Shown: positions 17,600 to 25,943, counted from the first letter of the stretch. The stretch is 64,000 nt of DNA from JACSRF01 sp963695505 (GCA_963695505.1 CAVOGX010000011.1:62001-126000), one strand, 5' to 3'. Notes: generated by a model from the sequence alone, not told the origin. Program-made: numbers and translations.

Positions 17600-17693
17600 G
17601 TAAGAAGTTAATAAGACGCCTTGCCATTGACAGCGGTTGGCTTGGGCGTCCTTGAATGTTAAACTGCGGCATATCATTGGAGGCAAGGATCTC

Positions 17694-18110
17694 ATGAAAA
17701 TTTTTCTAAAAGCTTTTCTGACGCTGCACGTCATGCTTTATCGGCTGACCAATGGCAAAATTGGCGGCAAGATGGGCGGCAACCCCATTGTGCTCCTGGA
17801 CACCGTAGGGCGAAAGAGCGGCAAAGCCCGCACCACGCCCCTGGTTTACATGCAGGATGGCGCAAGCTATGTCATTACCGCTTCTAACGGGGGTGCTGAC
17901 CGCCACCCCGGCTGGTACTATAACCTGAAGGAGCAGGAGCAAACTACGATCCAGGTGCAAGGGCAAAAGCTGGCCGTTACGGCCGAATTGGCCACAGAAG
18001 AAACCTACAACCGTCTCTGGGCGCAGCTCGTCGCCAAACACCCCCAATTTCAGGGTTACAAAGAAAAAACGACGCGCCAGATCCCCCTTTTCATCCTCAC
18101 GCCGCAGTAA
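17694..18110 (+). CDS. Deazaflavin (F420)-dependent nitroreductase/Ddn-family protein
   Basis: Split-barrel protein of 138 aa in the Ddn/F420H2-dependent reductase family. The marker segment is VLLDTVGRKSGKARTTPLVY, followed by YVITASNGGADRHPGWYYNL, the usual cofactor-contact region. F420 use is a family property and is not proved here. GGAGG-CAAGGA before ATG 17694 decides the start. A TTGACA at 17627-17632 could be its -35 but no matching -10 is convincing. A related protein is encoded at 41448-41882. Confidence 0.82.
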   Translation: MKIFLKAFLTLHVMLYRLTNGKIGGKMGGNPIVLLDTVGRKSGKARTTPLVYMQDGASYVITASNGGADRHPGWYYNLKEQEQTTIQVQGQKLAVTAELATEETYNRLWAQLVAKHPQFQGYKEKTTRQIPLFILTPQ

Positions 18111-18133
18111 GGGGTAGCCCGTACCCCTTTTTT
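18109..18133 (+). terminator. Terminator overlapping the Ddn-like stop codon
   Basis: AAGGGGTA, loop GCCCG, TACCCCTT and further T residues. The stem starts within the TAA stop codon. Confidence 0.78.
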
Positions 18134-18200
18134 GCCTCAATTTGTAAATTAGGTGCAACTTTTACGGCCGTTTCCGGTATTCCTATTGTAGGATAAGGAC

Positions 18201-18779
18201 ATGCGTGCGGCAGATGAACAAGATTGGCAACTTCGGGCAGCTCAGGGCGATCGCGCCGCCTTTGCGTGGCTGGTGCAGCAGCACCAAACGGCCGTTTTCA
18301 ACGTGGCCTATCGCTTGCTGGGCAGCCGCCGCGACGCCGAAGACGCCTCCCAGGAAGCCTTTCTGCGCGCCTATCGCGCCCTGGAGCGCTACGATCCCTT
18401 GCGCCCCTTCGGCCCCTGGATTAAGCGCATCACCGCCAATCTCTGCTACAACCGCCTGGAAGCCCAAAGCATCCGCCCCGCCCTCACCGCCACCGACGTG
18501 GGCCGCGCCGACGATCCCGCCGACCTGGATGATTGGGCAGCAGGCGCGCCCACGCCCGAGCAAGCCTTGCTGGCCCAGGAGCAGGCCGGGCGCATTCGTG
18601 CGGCCATTTTGCGGTTGCCGCCTCGCTACCGCACCGTGATAGAATTGCGTCACTTTCAGGAGTTAAGTTATGAAGAAATCGCCGCCGTCATGGAACGGCC
18701 GTTATCCACCATCAAAAGCGACCTGTTTCGCGCCCGTAAAAAACTGGCCGGCCTGCTAACCGGCAACCAGCAACCATGA
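18201..18779 (+). CDS. ECF-type RNA polymerase sigma factor
   Basis: Sigma-70 family, extracytoplasmic-function class, 192 aa. Region 2 (about residues 17-85) contains LVQQHQTAVFNVAYRLLGS and DAEDASQEAFLRAYRAL; region 4 (about 130-185) contains LPPRYRTVIELRHFQELSY and a helix-turn-helix EIAAVMERPLSTIKSDLFRARKKL. There is no region 1.1 or 3. It overlaps the anti-sigma gene by four bases (ATGA), the usual translational coupling. AAGGAC lies just before the ATG. Autoregulation is likely by family habit, but I cannot define the promoter. Confidence 0.92.
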   Translation: MRAADEQDWQLRAAQGDRAAFAWLVQQHQTAVFNVAYRLLGSRRDAEDASQEAFLRAYRALERYDPLRPFGPWIKRITANLCYNRLEAQSIRPALTATDVGRADDPADLDDWAAGAPTPEQALLAQEQAGRIRAAILRLPPRYRTVIELRHFQELSYEEIAAVMERPLSTIKSDLFRARKKLAGLLTGNQQP

Positions 18780-19331
18780 ACCATCTAACTGACGACACCC
18801 TCAACCAATACCTCGACCACACCCTCAGCGCCGCCGACCGCGCCGCCGCCGCCGCGCACCTGGAGGCCTGCCCCACCTGCCGCGCTGAACTGGCCCACCT
18901 GCAAGCCCTTTTCGCCAGCCTGGACGCCGTGGCCGAACTCCCCCTGCCCGCCGACCTCACCGCGCAAATAATGGCCGCCCTGCCGCCGAGCCGAGCCGGA
19001 GCCTGCCCGCTGGCCGGTGTGGGTGGTAGCTTTGGAAACGGCCGTTTCCCTCATCCTCGCCGCCATCCTCTGGCCCACCTTTGCCCCGCTGCTTGCCCAG
19101 GCCGGGCAAACCACCCGCGCCCTGGCGGCCGCTAGCGCCCCCGCCTGGCCCACCTGGTCCCAATTGTCCACCCGCGTGGCCGACCTGCTGGCCCAGCGTC
19201 CCGCCCTGCCCGATTTCGGCCTGCCCGCTCTGCAGTGGGGCCTGCTCGTCGGCCTCGCCCTGCTGCTGTGGCTGGTCACCAACCGCCTGCTGCTGGCCCC
19301 ACCCGCCCCCAATGGAGGAACCCATGCCTGA
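18776..19331 (+). CDS. Zinc-finger anti-sigma factor (single frameshift)
   Basis: Membrane anti-sigma factor paired with the ECF sigma gene. The cytoplasmic zinc motif is HLEACPTCRAEL (His-x3-Cys-x2-Cys, residues about 28-40). The frame shifts in a repeated CCGAG/CCGGAG stretch near 18985-19005; correcting it gives a Pro-Glu-type linker and then ARWPVWVVALETAV, the first of two membrane segments, with the second at LLVGLALLLWLVTNRLLL. The slip in a repeat favours sequence error. The stop overlaps the next start. Confidence 0.78.
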
Positions 19332-19821
19332 ACTCATACTCGCCCTGCTCACCGCTCTCGGCGGCGGCCTCACCCTGGCCGCCTTGCTGGCCACCCTCAT
19401 TTACCTTCTGCCCCAGCGCGTCAGCCGCGCCCGCCACGCCCTGCAGCGCGCCCCTGGCCGCGCCTTCCTGGTCGGCCTGGCCAACGCCCTCTTTTTCGGC
19501 ATCCTGGCCGCCCTCTTCAGCCAGGGCGGTGACCTGGGCGGGCTGCTGGCCCTGCTCATTTTGCTGGCCCTGCTGGCCCTGGCCGCCATCGGCCTGGCCG
19601 GAACCCTGCTGCTGCTGCGCGAACGCATCTACGCCCCTGCCCCGTCCACGCTGGCCGTGACTCTGAAAACCGGCCTGCTGCTCATCGCCGCCGCCCTTGC
19701 GCCCATCATTGGCTGGTTCGTCCTGGCCCCCATTCTGCTGCTGGTGGGCCTCGGCGCGGCTCTCCTGGGCTGGCGCGCACCCAAAACCACGCCCGCCCCT
19801 TTTCCTCCAGAACAATCCTGA
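19324..19821 (+). CDS. Small integral membrane protein, 165 aa
   Basis: Four or five hydrophobic segments make up most of the protein: LALLTALGGGLTLAALLATL, LVGLANALFFGILAALF, LLALLILLALLALAAIGLAG and two near residues 120-150. GGAGGAACCC directly before ATG 19324 is a strong ribosome binding site, and the start overlaps the anti-sigma stop. No family recognised. By position it may be part of the envelope response governed by the sigma factor. Extreme Leu/Ala/GC richness gives many spurious antisense frames here. Confidence 0.7.
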   Translation: MPELILALLTALGGGLTLAALLATLIYLLPQRVSRARHALQRAPGRAFLVGLANALFFGILAALFSQGGDLGGLLALLILLALLALAAIGLAGTLLLLRERIYAPAPSTLAVTLKTGLLLIAAALAPIIGWFVLAPILLLVGLGAALLGWRAPKTTPAPFPPEQS

Positions 19822-19832
19822 TCCTTTGAGCA

Positions 19833-19854
19833 GGGGCACGGCGCGCCGTGCCCC
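19833..19854. repeat. Perfect 22-base palindrome
   Basis: GGGGCACGGCG followed by its exact reverse complement, 12 bases after the membrane-protein stop. It shares GGGGCACGG with the palindrome at 20718-20743. Confidence 0.8.
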
Positions 19855-19970
19855 GCCAAATCCCTCTCCATCTTCCCATCTCCCCCCAATTCCATTAAAA
19901 TAAATCCCAACGCTGCCGCACGCCTTCACTCTGTTCATCCCGCGTGCCATCTCAACCAAAGGAGCAGGCC

Positions 19971-20720
19971 GTGTCCTATCTAAAACGCATTTGGGAAGAT
20001 ATTCGCCGGGGCGAAAACATCGACCTCTTCATCACCGTCCTCATCGCCATTGGGCTGGCCATTCTTAACATTGCCGGGGTGGCTCCCGCCGCCCTCATTG
20101 CCCCCCTCACCCTGGCCGTGCTGGGCCTGCTGGCCGTGGCTACCCTGGGGAACCGCTACAAGCTCGAAGAATCCCTGGAAACCCTTAACCGCACCCACAC
20201 CGGCCTTTTTCAGGAAAAAATGCCCGCCAGCATGGAAAATGACCTGCGCAACGCCCGCGACCTGTGGCTGGTGGGGGTCACCCTCAACCGCACCCTTAAC
20301 ACCCACTACAGCGCCCTGGAGCAAAAGCTGGGCCGCGGCGACACCGTGCGCGTGCTGCTGGTGGCTCCCGACGGCCGGGGCCCGGAAATGCTGGAGCTGC
20401 GCGAGTACAAAGCGCGCTACAGCACCGAGCGCATCCGCCACCTCATTCGCGACAGCCTGGACGACCTGTGCAATTTGCAGCAGCGCTTTGGCGGGCTGGA
20501 GGTGCGCGTCATCGACTACCCCCTGAGCTACGGCGGCGTGCTGGTCAACCCCGCCAGCAGCGACGGTATCTTCTACCTGGAGCATTACCCCTTCAAGACC
20601 CCCGGCGGTTCGATGCCAAAATTTGTGCTGGAGGCGAAAAACGGCCGTTGGTACACCTTCTTCAAGCTCGAAATCGAAACCATTTGGGAAAACGCCACTC
20701 CCTGGAACTGCAAATCCTAG
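19971..20720 (+). CDS. Two-helix membrane protein with a conserved cytoplasmic domain, possible effector
   Basis: 249 aa from a GTG start chosen because GGAG lies 6-7 bases before it. Two adjacent membrane helices (about residues 15-62) are followed by a soluble domain with DLRNARDLWLVGVTLNRTL, YSALEQKLGRGDTVRVLLV and a C-terminal YFLEH-like segment. This resembles soluble domains of unknown function that follow membrane anchors in bacterial conflict proteins (DUF5919-like), but I cannot confirm the family. The TAG stop lies inside the palindrome 20718-20743, and a TPR gene follows. No phospholipase HxK motif is present. Confidence 0.6.
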   Translation: MSYLKRIWEDIRRGENIDLFITVLIAIGLAILNIAGVAPAALIAPLTLAVLGLLAVATLGNRYKLEESLETLNRTHTGLFQEKMPASMENDLRNARDLWLVGVTLNRTLNTHYSALEQKLGRGDTVRVLLVAPDGRGPEMLELREYKARYSTERIRHLIRDSLDDLCNLQQRFGGLEVRVIDYPLSYGGVLVNPASSDGIFYLEHYPFKTPGGSMPKFVLEAKNGRWYTFFKLEIETIWENATPWNCKS

Positions 20721-20743
20721 GGGCACGGTGCACCGTGCCCCTA
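20718..20743. repeat. Perfect 26-base palindrome between membrane gene and TPR gene
   Basis: TAGGGGCACGGTG followed by its exact reverse complement. It supplies the stop codon of the upstream gene and could form a strong hairpin, though no T-run follows. Confidence 0.85.
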
Positions 20744-20755
20744 CAAAGGACACCC

Positions 20756-21715
20756 CTGACCACCGACCACACCGCCGTGGCCACTGACCTCAACAACCTG
20801 GGGACGCTGCTGTACACAATGGGCGACCTGCCCGGCGCACGGCCGTATTTCGACCGCGCCCTGGCAATCCGCGAAAAAGCCCTCGGCCTCGAACACCCCG
20901 ACGTGGCCCAAAGCTTCAACAACCTGGGGCTGCTGCTGCAAGCCATGGGCGTCCTGCCCGGCACACGGCCGTATTTCGACCGCGCCCTGGCAATCCGCGA
21001 AAAAGCCCTCGGCCCCGACCACTCCGACGAGGCCCAAAGCTTCAACAACCTGGGGACGCTGCTGCAAGCCATGGGCGACCTGCAAGGCGCACGGCCGTTT
21101 CTCGAACGCGCCCTGGAAATCTGGGAAAAAGCCCTTGGCCCCGACCACCCCTACGTGGCTGGCGCCAACAACAACCTGGGGTGGCTGCTGCATGACCTGG
21201 GCGACCTGCCCGGCGCACGGCCGTACTATGACCGCGCCCTGAAAATCTGGGAAAAAGCCCTTGGTCCCGAACACCCCAACGTGGCTGCCGCCAACAACAA
21301 CTTGGGGACGCTGCTGCAAGCCATGGGCGACCTGCAGGGCGCACGGCCGTATCTCGACCGCGCCCTGGCCATCCGCGAAAAAGCGCTCGGCCCCGACCAC
21401 CCCGACGTGGCCCAAAGCCTCAACAACCTGGGGTCGCTGCTGCAAGCCATGGGCAACCTGCAAGGCGCACGGCCGTACCTCGACCGCGCCCTGGAAATCC
21501 GCGAAAAGGTTCTCGGCTCCGAACATCCCGATACTGCCCTGAGCTACTGGTGGGTGGGCGCCATCGCGGAACAAGAAGGTGACAAAAAGAATGCCCGCGA
21601 TTTCTACCAACGGGCGCTTGCTGTTTTTGAAGCCAAACTCGGCCCAGATCATCCCAACACCCAGAACCTCCGTGGATATCTCGCCCGCCTCGACGCCCAA
21701 CTCAACCAACCCTGA
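20756..21715 (+). CDS. Tetratricopeptide repeat protein, seven 42-residue repeats
   Basis: Seven consecutive 42-residue TPRs of the kinesin-light-chain/NB-ARC-associated type, each like NNLGTLLQAMGDLQGARPYL then RALAIREKALGPDHPDVAQ. The DNA repeats at 126 bases. There is no ATG; CTG 20756 with AAAGGA five bases ahead, or GTG 20777, are the only reasonable starts. The first unit begins mid-repeat, so the gene may be a 5 prime truncated remnant of a longer TPR or STAND protein. Its proximity to the membrane gene suggests a sensor-effector pair, which is inference. Confidence 0.72.
   Translation: MTTDHTAVATDLNNLGTLLYTMGDLPGARPYFDRALAIREKALGLEHPDVAQSFNNLGLLLQAMGVLPGTRPYFDRALAIREKALGPDHSDEAQSFNNLGTLLQAMGDLQGARPFLERALEIWEKALGPDHPYVAGANNNLGWLLHDLGDLPGARPYYDRALKIWEKALGPEHPNVAAANNNLGTLLQAMGDLQGARPYLDRALAIREKALGPDHPDVAQSLNNLGSLLQAMGNLQGARPYLDRALEIREKVLGSEHPDTALSYWWVGAIAEQEGDKKNARDFYQRALAVFEAKLGPDHPNTQNLRGYLARLDAQLNQP
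20790..21545 (+). repeat. 126-base direct repeats encoding TPRs
   Basis: Six close copies of a 126-base unit; each carries one ACGGCCGT where the protein reads Ala-Arg-Pro-Tyr/Phe. Similarity at the DNA level suggests recent expansion by unequal recombination. Confidence 0.8.
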
Positions 21716-21732
21716 CCCCCATCCCCCATTTT

Positions 21733-21895
21733 GTAGGGGCGAGGCGTTGGCGAATCATCTCCTTCAATGCCCATCATCCATACCAGACAACGCCTCGCCC
21801 TTTACCCACATGCCACCCCAACCCACAGGGCGAGGCAGGTGTTTGACCTGATGATGGCAAATCGCCACCGCCTCTCGCACCTGCCTCGCCCCTAC
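21733..21895. repeat. MITE-like element made of two hairpins with 13-base terminal inverted repeats
   Basis: The element starts GTAGGGGCGAGGC and ends with the exact reverse complement. Inside, GGGGCGAGGCGTTG pairs with CAACGCCTCGCCC and GGGCGAGGCAGGTG pairs with CACCTGCCTCGCCC, so two stem-loops stand side by side. It codes for nothing and lies between the TPR gene and recD2. No target duplication is certain. Confidence 0.7.
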
Positions 21896-22810
21896 CGGAT
21901 TTGCCCCATTTCCCATTCCCCCCAATCCCGCGTAAAATACCCCTATGGCCGACCGCGAACAGCTCAGCGGCTCCGTCGAGCGCATTACCTATTACAACGA
22001 CGAAAATGGCTACTCCGTCATCCGGCTCAAGCCAGACACGCGGGGCATGCTGCCGTTTCAAATACGCCGCGGGCCGCGACGCGCTCATCACCGTCGTGGG
22101 CAATCTGCCGGAAGTGAACCCGGGCGAATGGCTGAAGCTGACCGGCAAATGGGTGGCCCACGCCAAACACGGCCGTCAGTTCCAGGTGGAACTGTGCGAA
22201 CAGTCCCTGCCCGCCACCACCGAAGGCATCAAGCGCTACCTCGGCTCCGGCATGATTCGCGGCGTGGGCAAGGTCATGGCCGAACGCATCGTCAACCGCT
22301 TTGGCGACGAGACGCTGGACGTCATCGACCACGACCCGGAGCGGCTGCTCAACGTGCTGGGCATCGGCCAAAAGCGGGTGCGACAGCATCATCAAATCGT
22401 GGGAGGAGCAGCGGGCCATCAAAGACGTGATGATTTTCTTGCAATCCCACGGCGTTTCCACCACTCTGGCCATCAAAATCTACAAAAAGTACGGCGACGA
22501 CTCGCTGGCGGTGGTGCAAAACACGCCGTACCAGACTGGTGCAGGATGTTTACGGCATCGGCTTCAAAACGGCCGATAAAATTGCCCAGGCGTTGGGTCT
22601 GGCCCCCGACGATCCGGCGCGCATCGAGGCGGGCATTGCCTACACGCTCAACCGCATGGCCGAGGAAGGCCACGTCTACATGCCGCAGGAAGAGCTGGAG
22701 CCGGAAGCGGCGGAAATTCTGGGCGTGGAGGCGGCCAAGAGTGACGCAGGTGATCGACCAGCTGGAGAACGAGCGATTTTATGAAGCGGGAGACGATTAG
22801 CGTATCAGCC

Positions 22811-22912
22811 GGTAAGCGGTCAGCAGTCAGCGGTGAGCGGTGAAGCAGGTGGTCGGGGAGCGGTGAGCGAGGACTAGGGAGCGGCAATCTCCAATCTCCA
22901 ATCTCTAATCTC
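22811..22912. repeat. Heptanucleotide short tandem repeat array inside recD2
   Basis: The left part reads GGTAAGC, GGTCAGC, AGTCAGC, GGTGAGC and variants (22811-22868). The right part is three CAATCTC and one TAATCTC in tandem (22885-22912). It resembles the STRR family of filamentous cyanobacteria. It is out of frame with recD2 and carries stops. Confidence 0.8.
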
Positions 22913-23065
22913 TATGACAAACCCTCGGCAACCAGTCGCCAGCCGCTGTGCGCGAGGAACGGGCCGTTTACCTGACGCCGTTTTACTATTCGGAAATTGG
23001 GGTGACGCAGCGGGTGAAGCGCTGATTGGCGGATCCGAAGGCGTCGCCGGCTGGCAGGAGTGGGT

Positions 23066-23105
23066 TCAATCCAAAATCTCGCAATCCGAAATCTGCAAAC
23101 TTCAA
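23066..23105. repeat. Second heptamer-like repeat in recD2
   Basis: AATCCAAAATCTCGC, AATCCGAAATCTGC and AACTTCAATC follow each other just before the Walker A region. The core matches the repeat in moeA at 4150-4180. Confidence 0.55.
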
Positions 23106-24318
23106 TCTTATCGGAGCAGCAGGAGGCAGGCGGTGGCCAAACGGCCGTTTCCCACAAAGTCACCATTCTCACCGGCGGCCCCGGCACGGGCAAAACGACC
23201 ACCCTGCGCGCCCTGCTGGATTTGCTGGACGCCCACAAGCGGACGCTACGCCCTGGCCTCCCCCACGGGCCGCGCCGCCAAGCGGCTGGCCGAAGCGACG
23301 GGGCGCGAAGCCAAAACCATCCACCGCCTGCTGGAATTTAACCCGGGCGAAGGCTTTGGCCGTAACGAGCAACAATCCGCATCGACGCCGACATGGTGGT
23401 CATCGACGAAGCCTCCATGCTGGATTTGGTGCTGGCCAACAACCTGCTCAAAGCGATCGGCCCGGACAGCCATCTGCTGCTGGTGGGCGACGTGGACCAA
23501 CTGCCCAGCGTGGGCGCGGGGGACGTGCTGCGCGATTTGATTGCTTCGGGGGTAACGGCCGTTATCCGCCTGGAAACCATCTTCCGCCAGGCCGCCGATT
23601 CGCTCATCATCCACAACGCCCATCGCATCAACCAGGGCAGATGCCGCTGAACCGCCGAGGATGCCGACGATTTCTTCCTCTTCATCAAGCAAGACCCGGC
23701 GGAAGCGGCCGAATCTGCTCGTGGACATGGTGCAAAAGCGCGTACCCCACAAATTCGGCCTCGACCCGCTGGACGACATTCAGGTGCTGGCCCCCATGTA
23801 CAACGGCGCGGTGGGCGTGAGCAATCTCAACGTGCTGCTGCAAGCCGCCCTCAATCCGCCGGGCGGCAAAAAGGCGGAGCGGCGGCTGGGCGGGCGGGTC
23901 TTTCGCGTGGGCGACAAGGTGATGCAGACGGTGAACAATTACGACAAAAACGTCTACAATGGCGATATTGGCCGCATCACGGCCATGGACATATTGCAGC
24001 AAACCATCACCATCAGCATTGACGGCGCGCCGGTGGTGTATGATTTTCTGGAAGTGGATGAGACTGGTGCACGCCTACTGCCATTCAGCGTGCACAAGAG
24101 CCAGGGCGCCGAGTATCCCTGCGTGGTGATGCCGGTGGTGACGTCAGCATTACATGATGCTGCAGCGCAATTTGCTGTATACGGCCGTTACTCGCGCCAA
24201 AAAGCTCGTCATCCTGGTGGGCACGCGCAAAGCCATCGGCATCGCCGTCAAAAACAACAAAACCACCCAGCGCCACACCGCCCTGGACTGGCGGCTGCAG
24301 CGCTAAAGGAGGCCCAGC

Positions 24319-25137
24319 ATGACCCGCGAACGCATTGAACGCCTATATCTGGTGACCGCTTCGGAAAACAAATTCAACGATTACCAATTTTTGCTGGGCA
24401 AGTACGCCGATTTGCGCTGGGCCAAGCACAACGTGGAAGACCTGGTCACCACCGACCTGGCCGTGCTCATCCGCCGCAAAATTGAAATGGTCAAGCCGAT
24501 GCTGCCCCACCTGCCCTTCCTGGTCGAACAAACCAACCTGCACATTCGCGCCTGGCGCGACCTGCCCGGCAACGTCACCGGCCTCTTCATCGACGGCCTG
24601 GGCGTAGAGGGTATTTGTAAGATGCTGCAGCCCTTTGAAGACCGCGCCGCCAAGGTGGTCACCGACCTGGGCTTCCACGCTCCCGATGGCCGGGTCTACA
24701 TCTATCACGGCGAGCTGCAGGGGAAAATTGCCTCTAAACCGCGCGGCAACCAAATCTTTGGTTGGGACGCCATTTTCATTCCCGAGGGGGAAAACCGCAC
24801 CATGGCCCAGATGAGCCTGGAGCATCGCAACAGCATTTCCACGCGCAAGCTGGCGGTGGCCGAGTTCTTTACCCAGTTCTTGCAAGAAGAGCAGGCCAAC
24901 CTGCTGCTGCAAAACCGCATTCGCCTGCGGGAGTTGATGACCCGCCATTTCAGCAAAGCGGAGTTGGAAGCGCTCTGCTTTGACCTGGGCATCGACAAGG
25001 ACGACCTGCCGGGCGGCGTGAAAAAGGAGCTGGCGCAGGAAATCATCCTTTACTGCGAGCGGCACGACAAGCTGGAAATGCTGCTGGACGTCTGCCGGGC
25101 GCAGCGCCCCAGCACAGAATGGCCAAAGGAACTTTAA
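24319..25137 (+). CDS. Ham1/ITPase-like protein with C-terminal effector-associated-type domain
   Basis: 272 aa. Residues 8-188 follow the Ham1 (non-canonical purine NTP pyrophosphatase) fold: LVTASENKFNDYQFLL, a central FLVEQTNLHIRAWRDLPG, then IASKPRGNQIFGWDAIFIPE and MSLEHRNSISTRKLAV. The usual catalytic ED/DD-S/T-G-L reads Glu70-Gln71-Thr-Asn-Leu, and Ser-His-Arg reads Ser174-Thr175-Arg176, so hydrolysis may be lost and binding kept. Residues about 199-265 (RELMTRHFSKAELEALCFDL, then GIDKDDLPGG) match the small helical effector-associated domains of bacterial NTPase/TIR conflict proteins. AAAGGAGG is seven bases before ATG. It is followed without a gap by a methyltransferase. A nucleotide sensor linked to an adaptor domain is my inference. 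Confidence 0.72.
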   Translation: MTRERIERLYLVTASENKFNDYQFLLGKYADLRWAKHNVEDLVTTDLAVLIRRKIEMVKPMLPHLPFLVEQTNLHIRAWRDLPGNVTGLFIDGLGVEGICKMLQPFEDRAAKVVTDLGFHAPDGRVYIYHGELQGKIASKPRGNQIFGWDAIFIPEGENRTMAQMSLEHRNSISTRKLAVAEFFTQFLQEEQANLLLQNRIRLRELMTRHFSKAELEALCFDLGIDKDDLPGGVKKELAQEIILYCERHDKLEMLLDVCRAQRPSTEWPKEL

Positions 25138-25138
25138 G

Positions 25139-25855
25139 ATGACCAATGAGTGGTCGGAAGAGGCGTCGGCAGATTTTCTCGATTACGGCCGTTTCTTTGT
25201 GCCCACCCGCGAAACCCAGATTCAGCTTGTCTGCGACCTGATGCCGCCGCTAGACGCCCCCGGCAGGATATTGGACCTGGCCTGCGGCGAGGGGCTGCTG
25301 GCCGAGGCAATTTTACAGCAGCATCCCCACAGCAGCGTGCTGGGCCTGGATGGCTCCGCCGCCATGCGGCAGCAGGCCGCAGCAAGGCTGGTCGATTTTG
25401 GCCCGCGCTTCGAAGCCCGGCCTTTTGACCTATTTGACCACGGTTGGCGGCAGCCGCCGGACCATTATCACGCTATTGTCTCGTCGCTGGCCATCCACCA
25501 CCTGGATGACGCGCAAAAAGAGACGTTGTACGAGGATTTATATGGCATGCTGCAGCCCGGCGGGGCGCTGCTCATCGCCGATTTGATTTTTCCCGCCAGC
25601 GCGTGGGGCATGGCCGTGGCTGCCGCTGGTTGGGATTCGGCCGTGCAGCAGCGCAGCCGCGAGCTGGCGGGAAACGATGACGCTTTCCACGCCTTCCGCC
25701 AAGGGAAATACAACATTTTCTGTTATCCAGACCCCATGGACAGGCCTTCGCCCCTGTTTGAGCAGCTTAACTGGCTGTACCAGGCGGGCTTCCGCGGCGT
25801 CGACGTTTTTTGGCTGCAGGTCGGCCACGCCATCTTTGGCGGCTACAAAAATTGA
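25139..25855 (+). CDS. Class I SAM-dependent methyltransferase
   Basis: 238 aa with Rossmann-type motifs: motif I ILDLACGEGLLAEAIL (about residues 41-56), acidic motif II VLGLDGSAAM, motif III region HAIVSSLAIHHLDD, and GGALLIADLIFP. The substrate is not evident; the shape is that of a small-molecule methyltransferase. The ATG is one base after the upstream stop, and AAAGGA sits inside the upstream gene end, so the two are very likely translated from one mRNA. Confidence 0.85.
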   Translation: MTNEWSEEASADFLDYGRFFVPTRETQIQLVCDLMPPLDAPGRILDLACGEGLLAEAILQQHPHSSVLGLDGSAAMRQQAAARLVDFGPRFEARPFDLFDHGWRQPPDHYHAIVSSLAIHHLDDAQKETLYEDLYGMLQPGGALLIADLIFPASAWGMAVAAAGWDSAVQQRSRELAGNDDAFHAFRQGKYNIFCYPDPMDRPSPLFEQLNWLYQAGFRGVDVFWLQVGHAIFGGYKN

Positions 25856-25943
25856 GCGTTTCCCCTAAATTTGCCATAATACGGACCAGAAATACCAGGC
25901 TGCCTGAATCCCTTGCCAAGCAGCCATAATTATGAGGTAAGCC

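Larger units (their letters stand above)
21945..24306 (+). pseudogene. recD2: RecD2-type ATP-dependent helicase, many frameshifts and a repeat insertion
   Basis: RecD2 is a 5 prime to 3 prime DNA helicase of about 740 aa with an N-terminal OB/HhH region and SF1B motor. All landmarks are present: LSGSVERITYYNDENGYSV, the helix-hairpin-helix segment near 22250-22380, Walker A LTGGPGTGKTTTL (about 23165), Walker B MVVIDEASMLD, LLLVGDVDQLPSVGAGD, and the motif VI region HKSQGAEYPCVVMPV. They lie in different frames, with at least ten changes, for instance near 22050, 22383, 22527, 22738, 23240, 23375, 23640 and 24062. Several restore by deleting one base. About 110 bases of heptamer repeats (22811-22912) interrupt it and bring stop codons. 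Either a recently disrupted gene or an error-rich assembly patch. Confidence 0.82.

Noticed and set aside
17438..17734. Minus-strand open frame of 98 codons
   Set aside because: It crosses the cysM promoter and the start of the Ddn-like gene; the small Cys-containing frame in the leader is in another phase and fits better.
19971..20720. Phospholipase-D activity for the membrane protein
   Set aside because: No His-x-Lys motif is present in the soluble domain.
19833..20743. Palindromes as ends of an insertion sequence
   Set aside because: No transposase lies between them and each is a complete palindrome rather than one half of a terminal inverted pair.
20790..21545. Regular 126-base repeats as a possible CRISPR array
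   Set aside because: The units are contiguous, have no unique spacers and encode TPRs in one frame.
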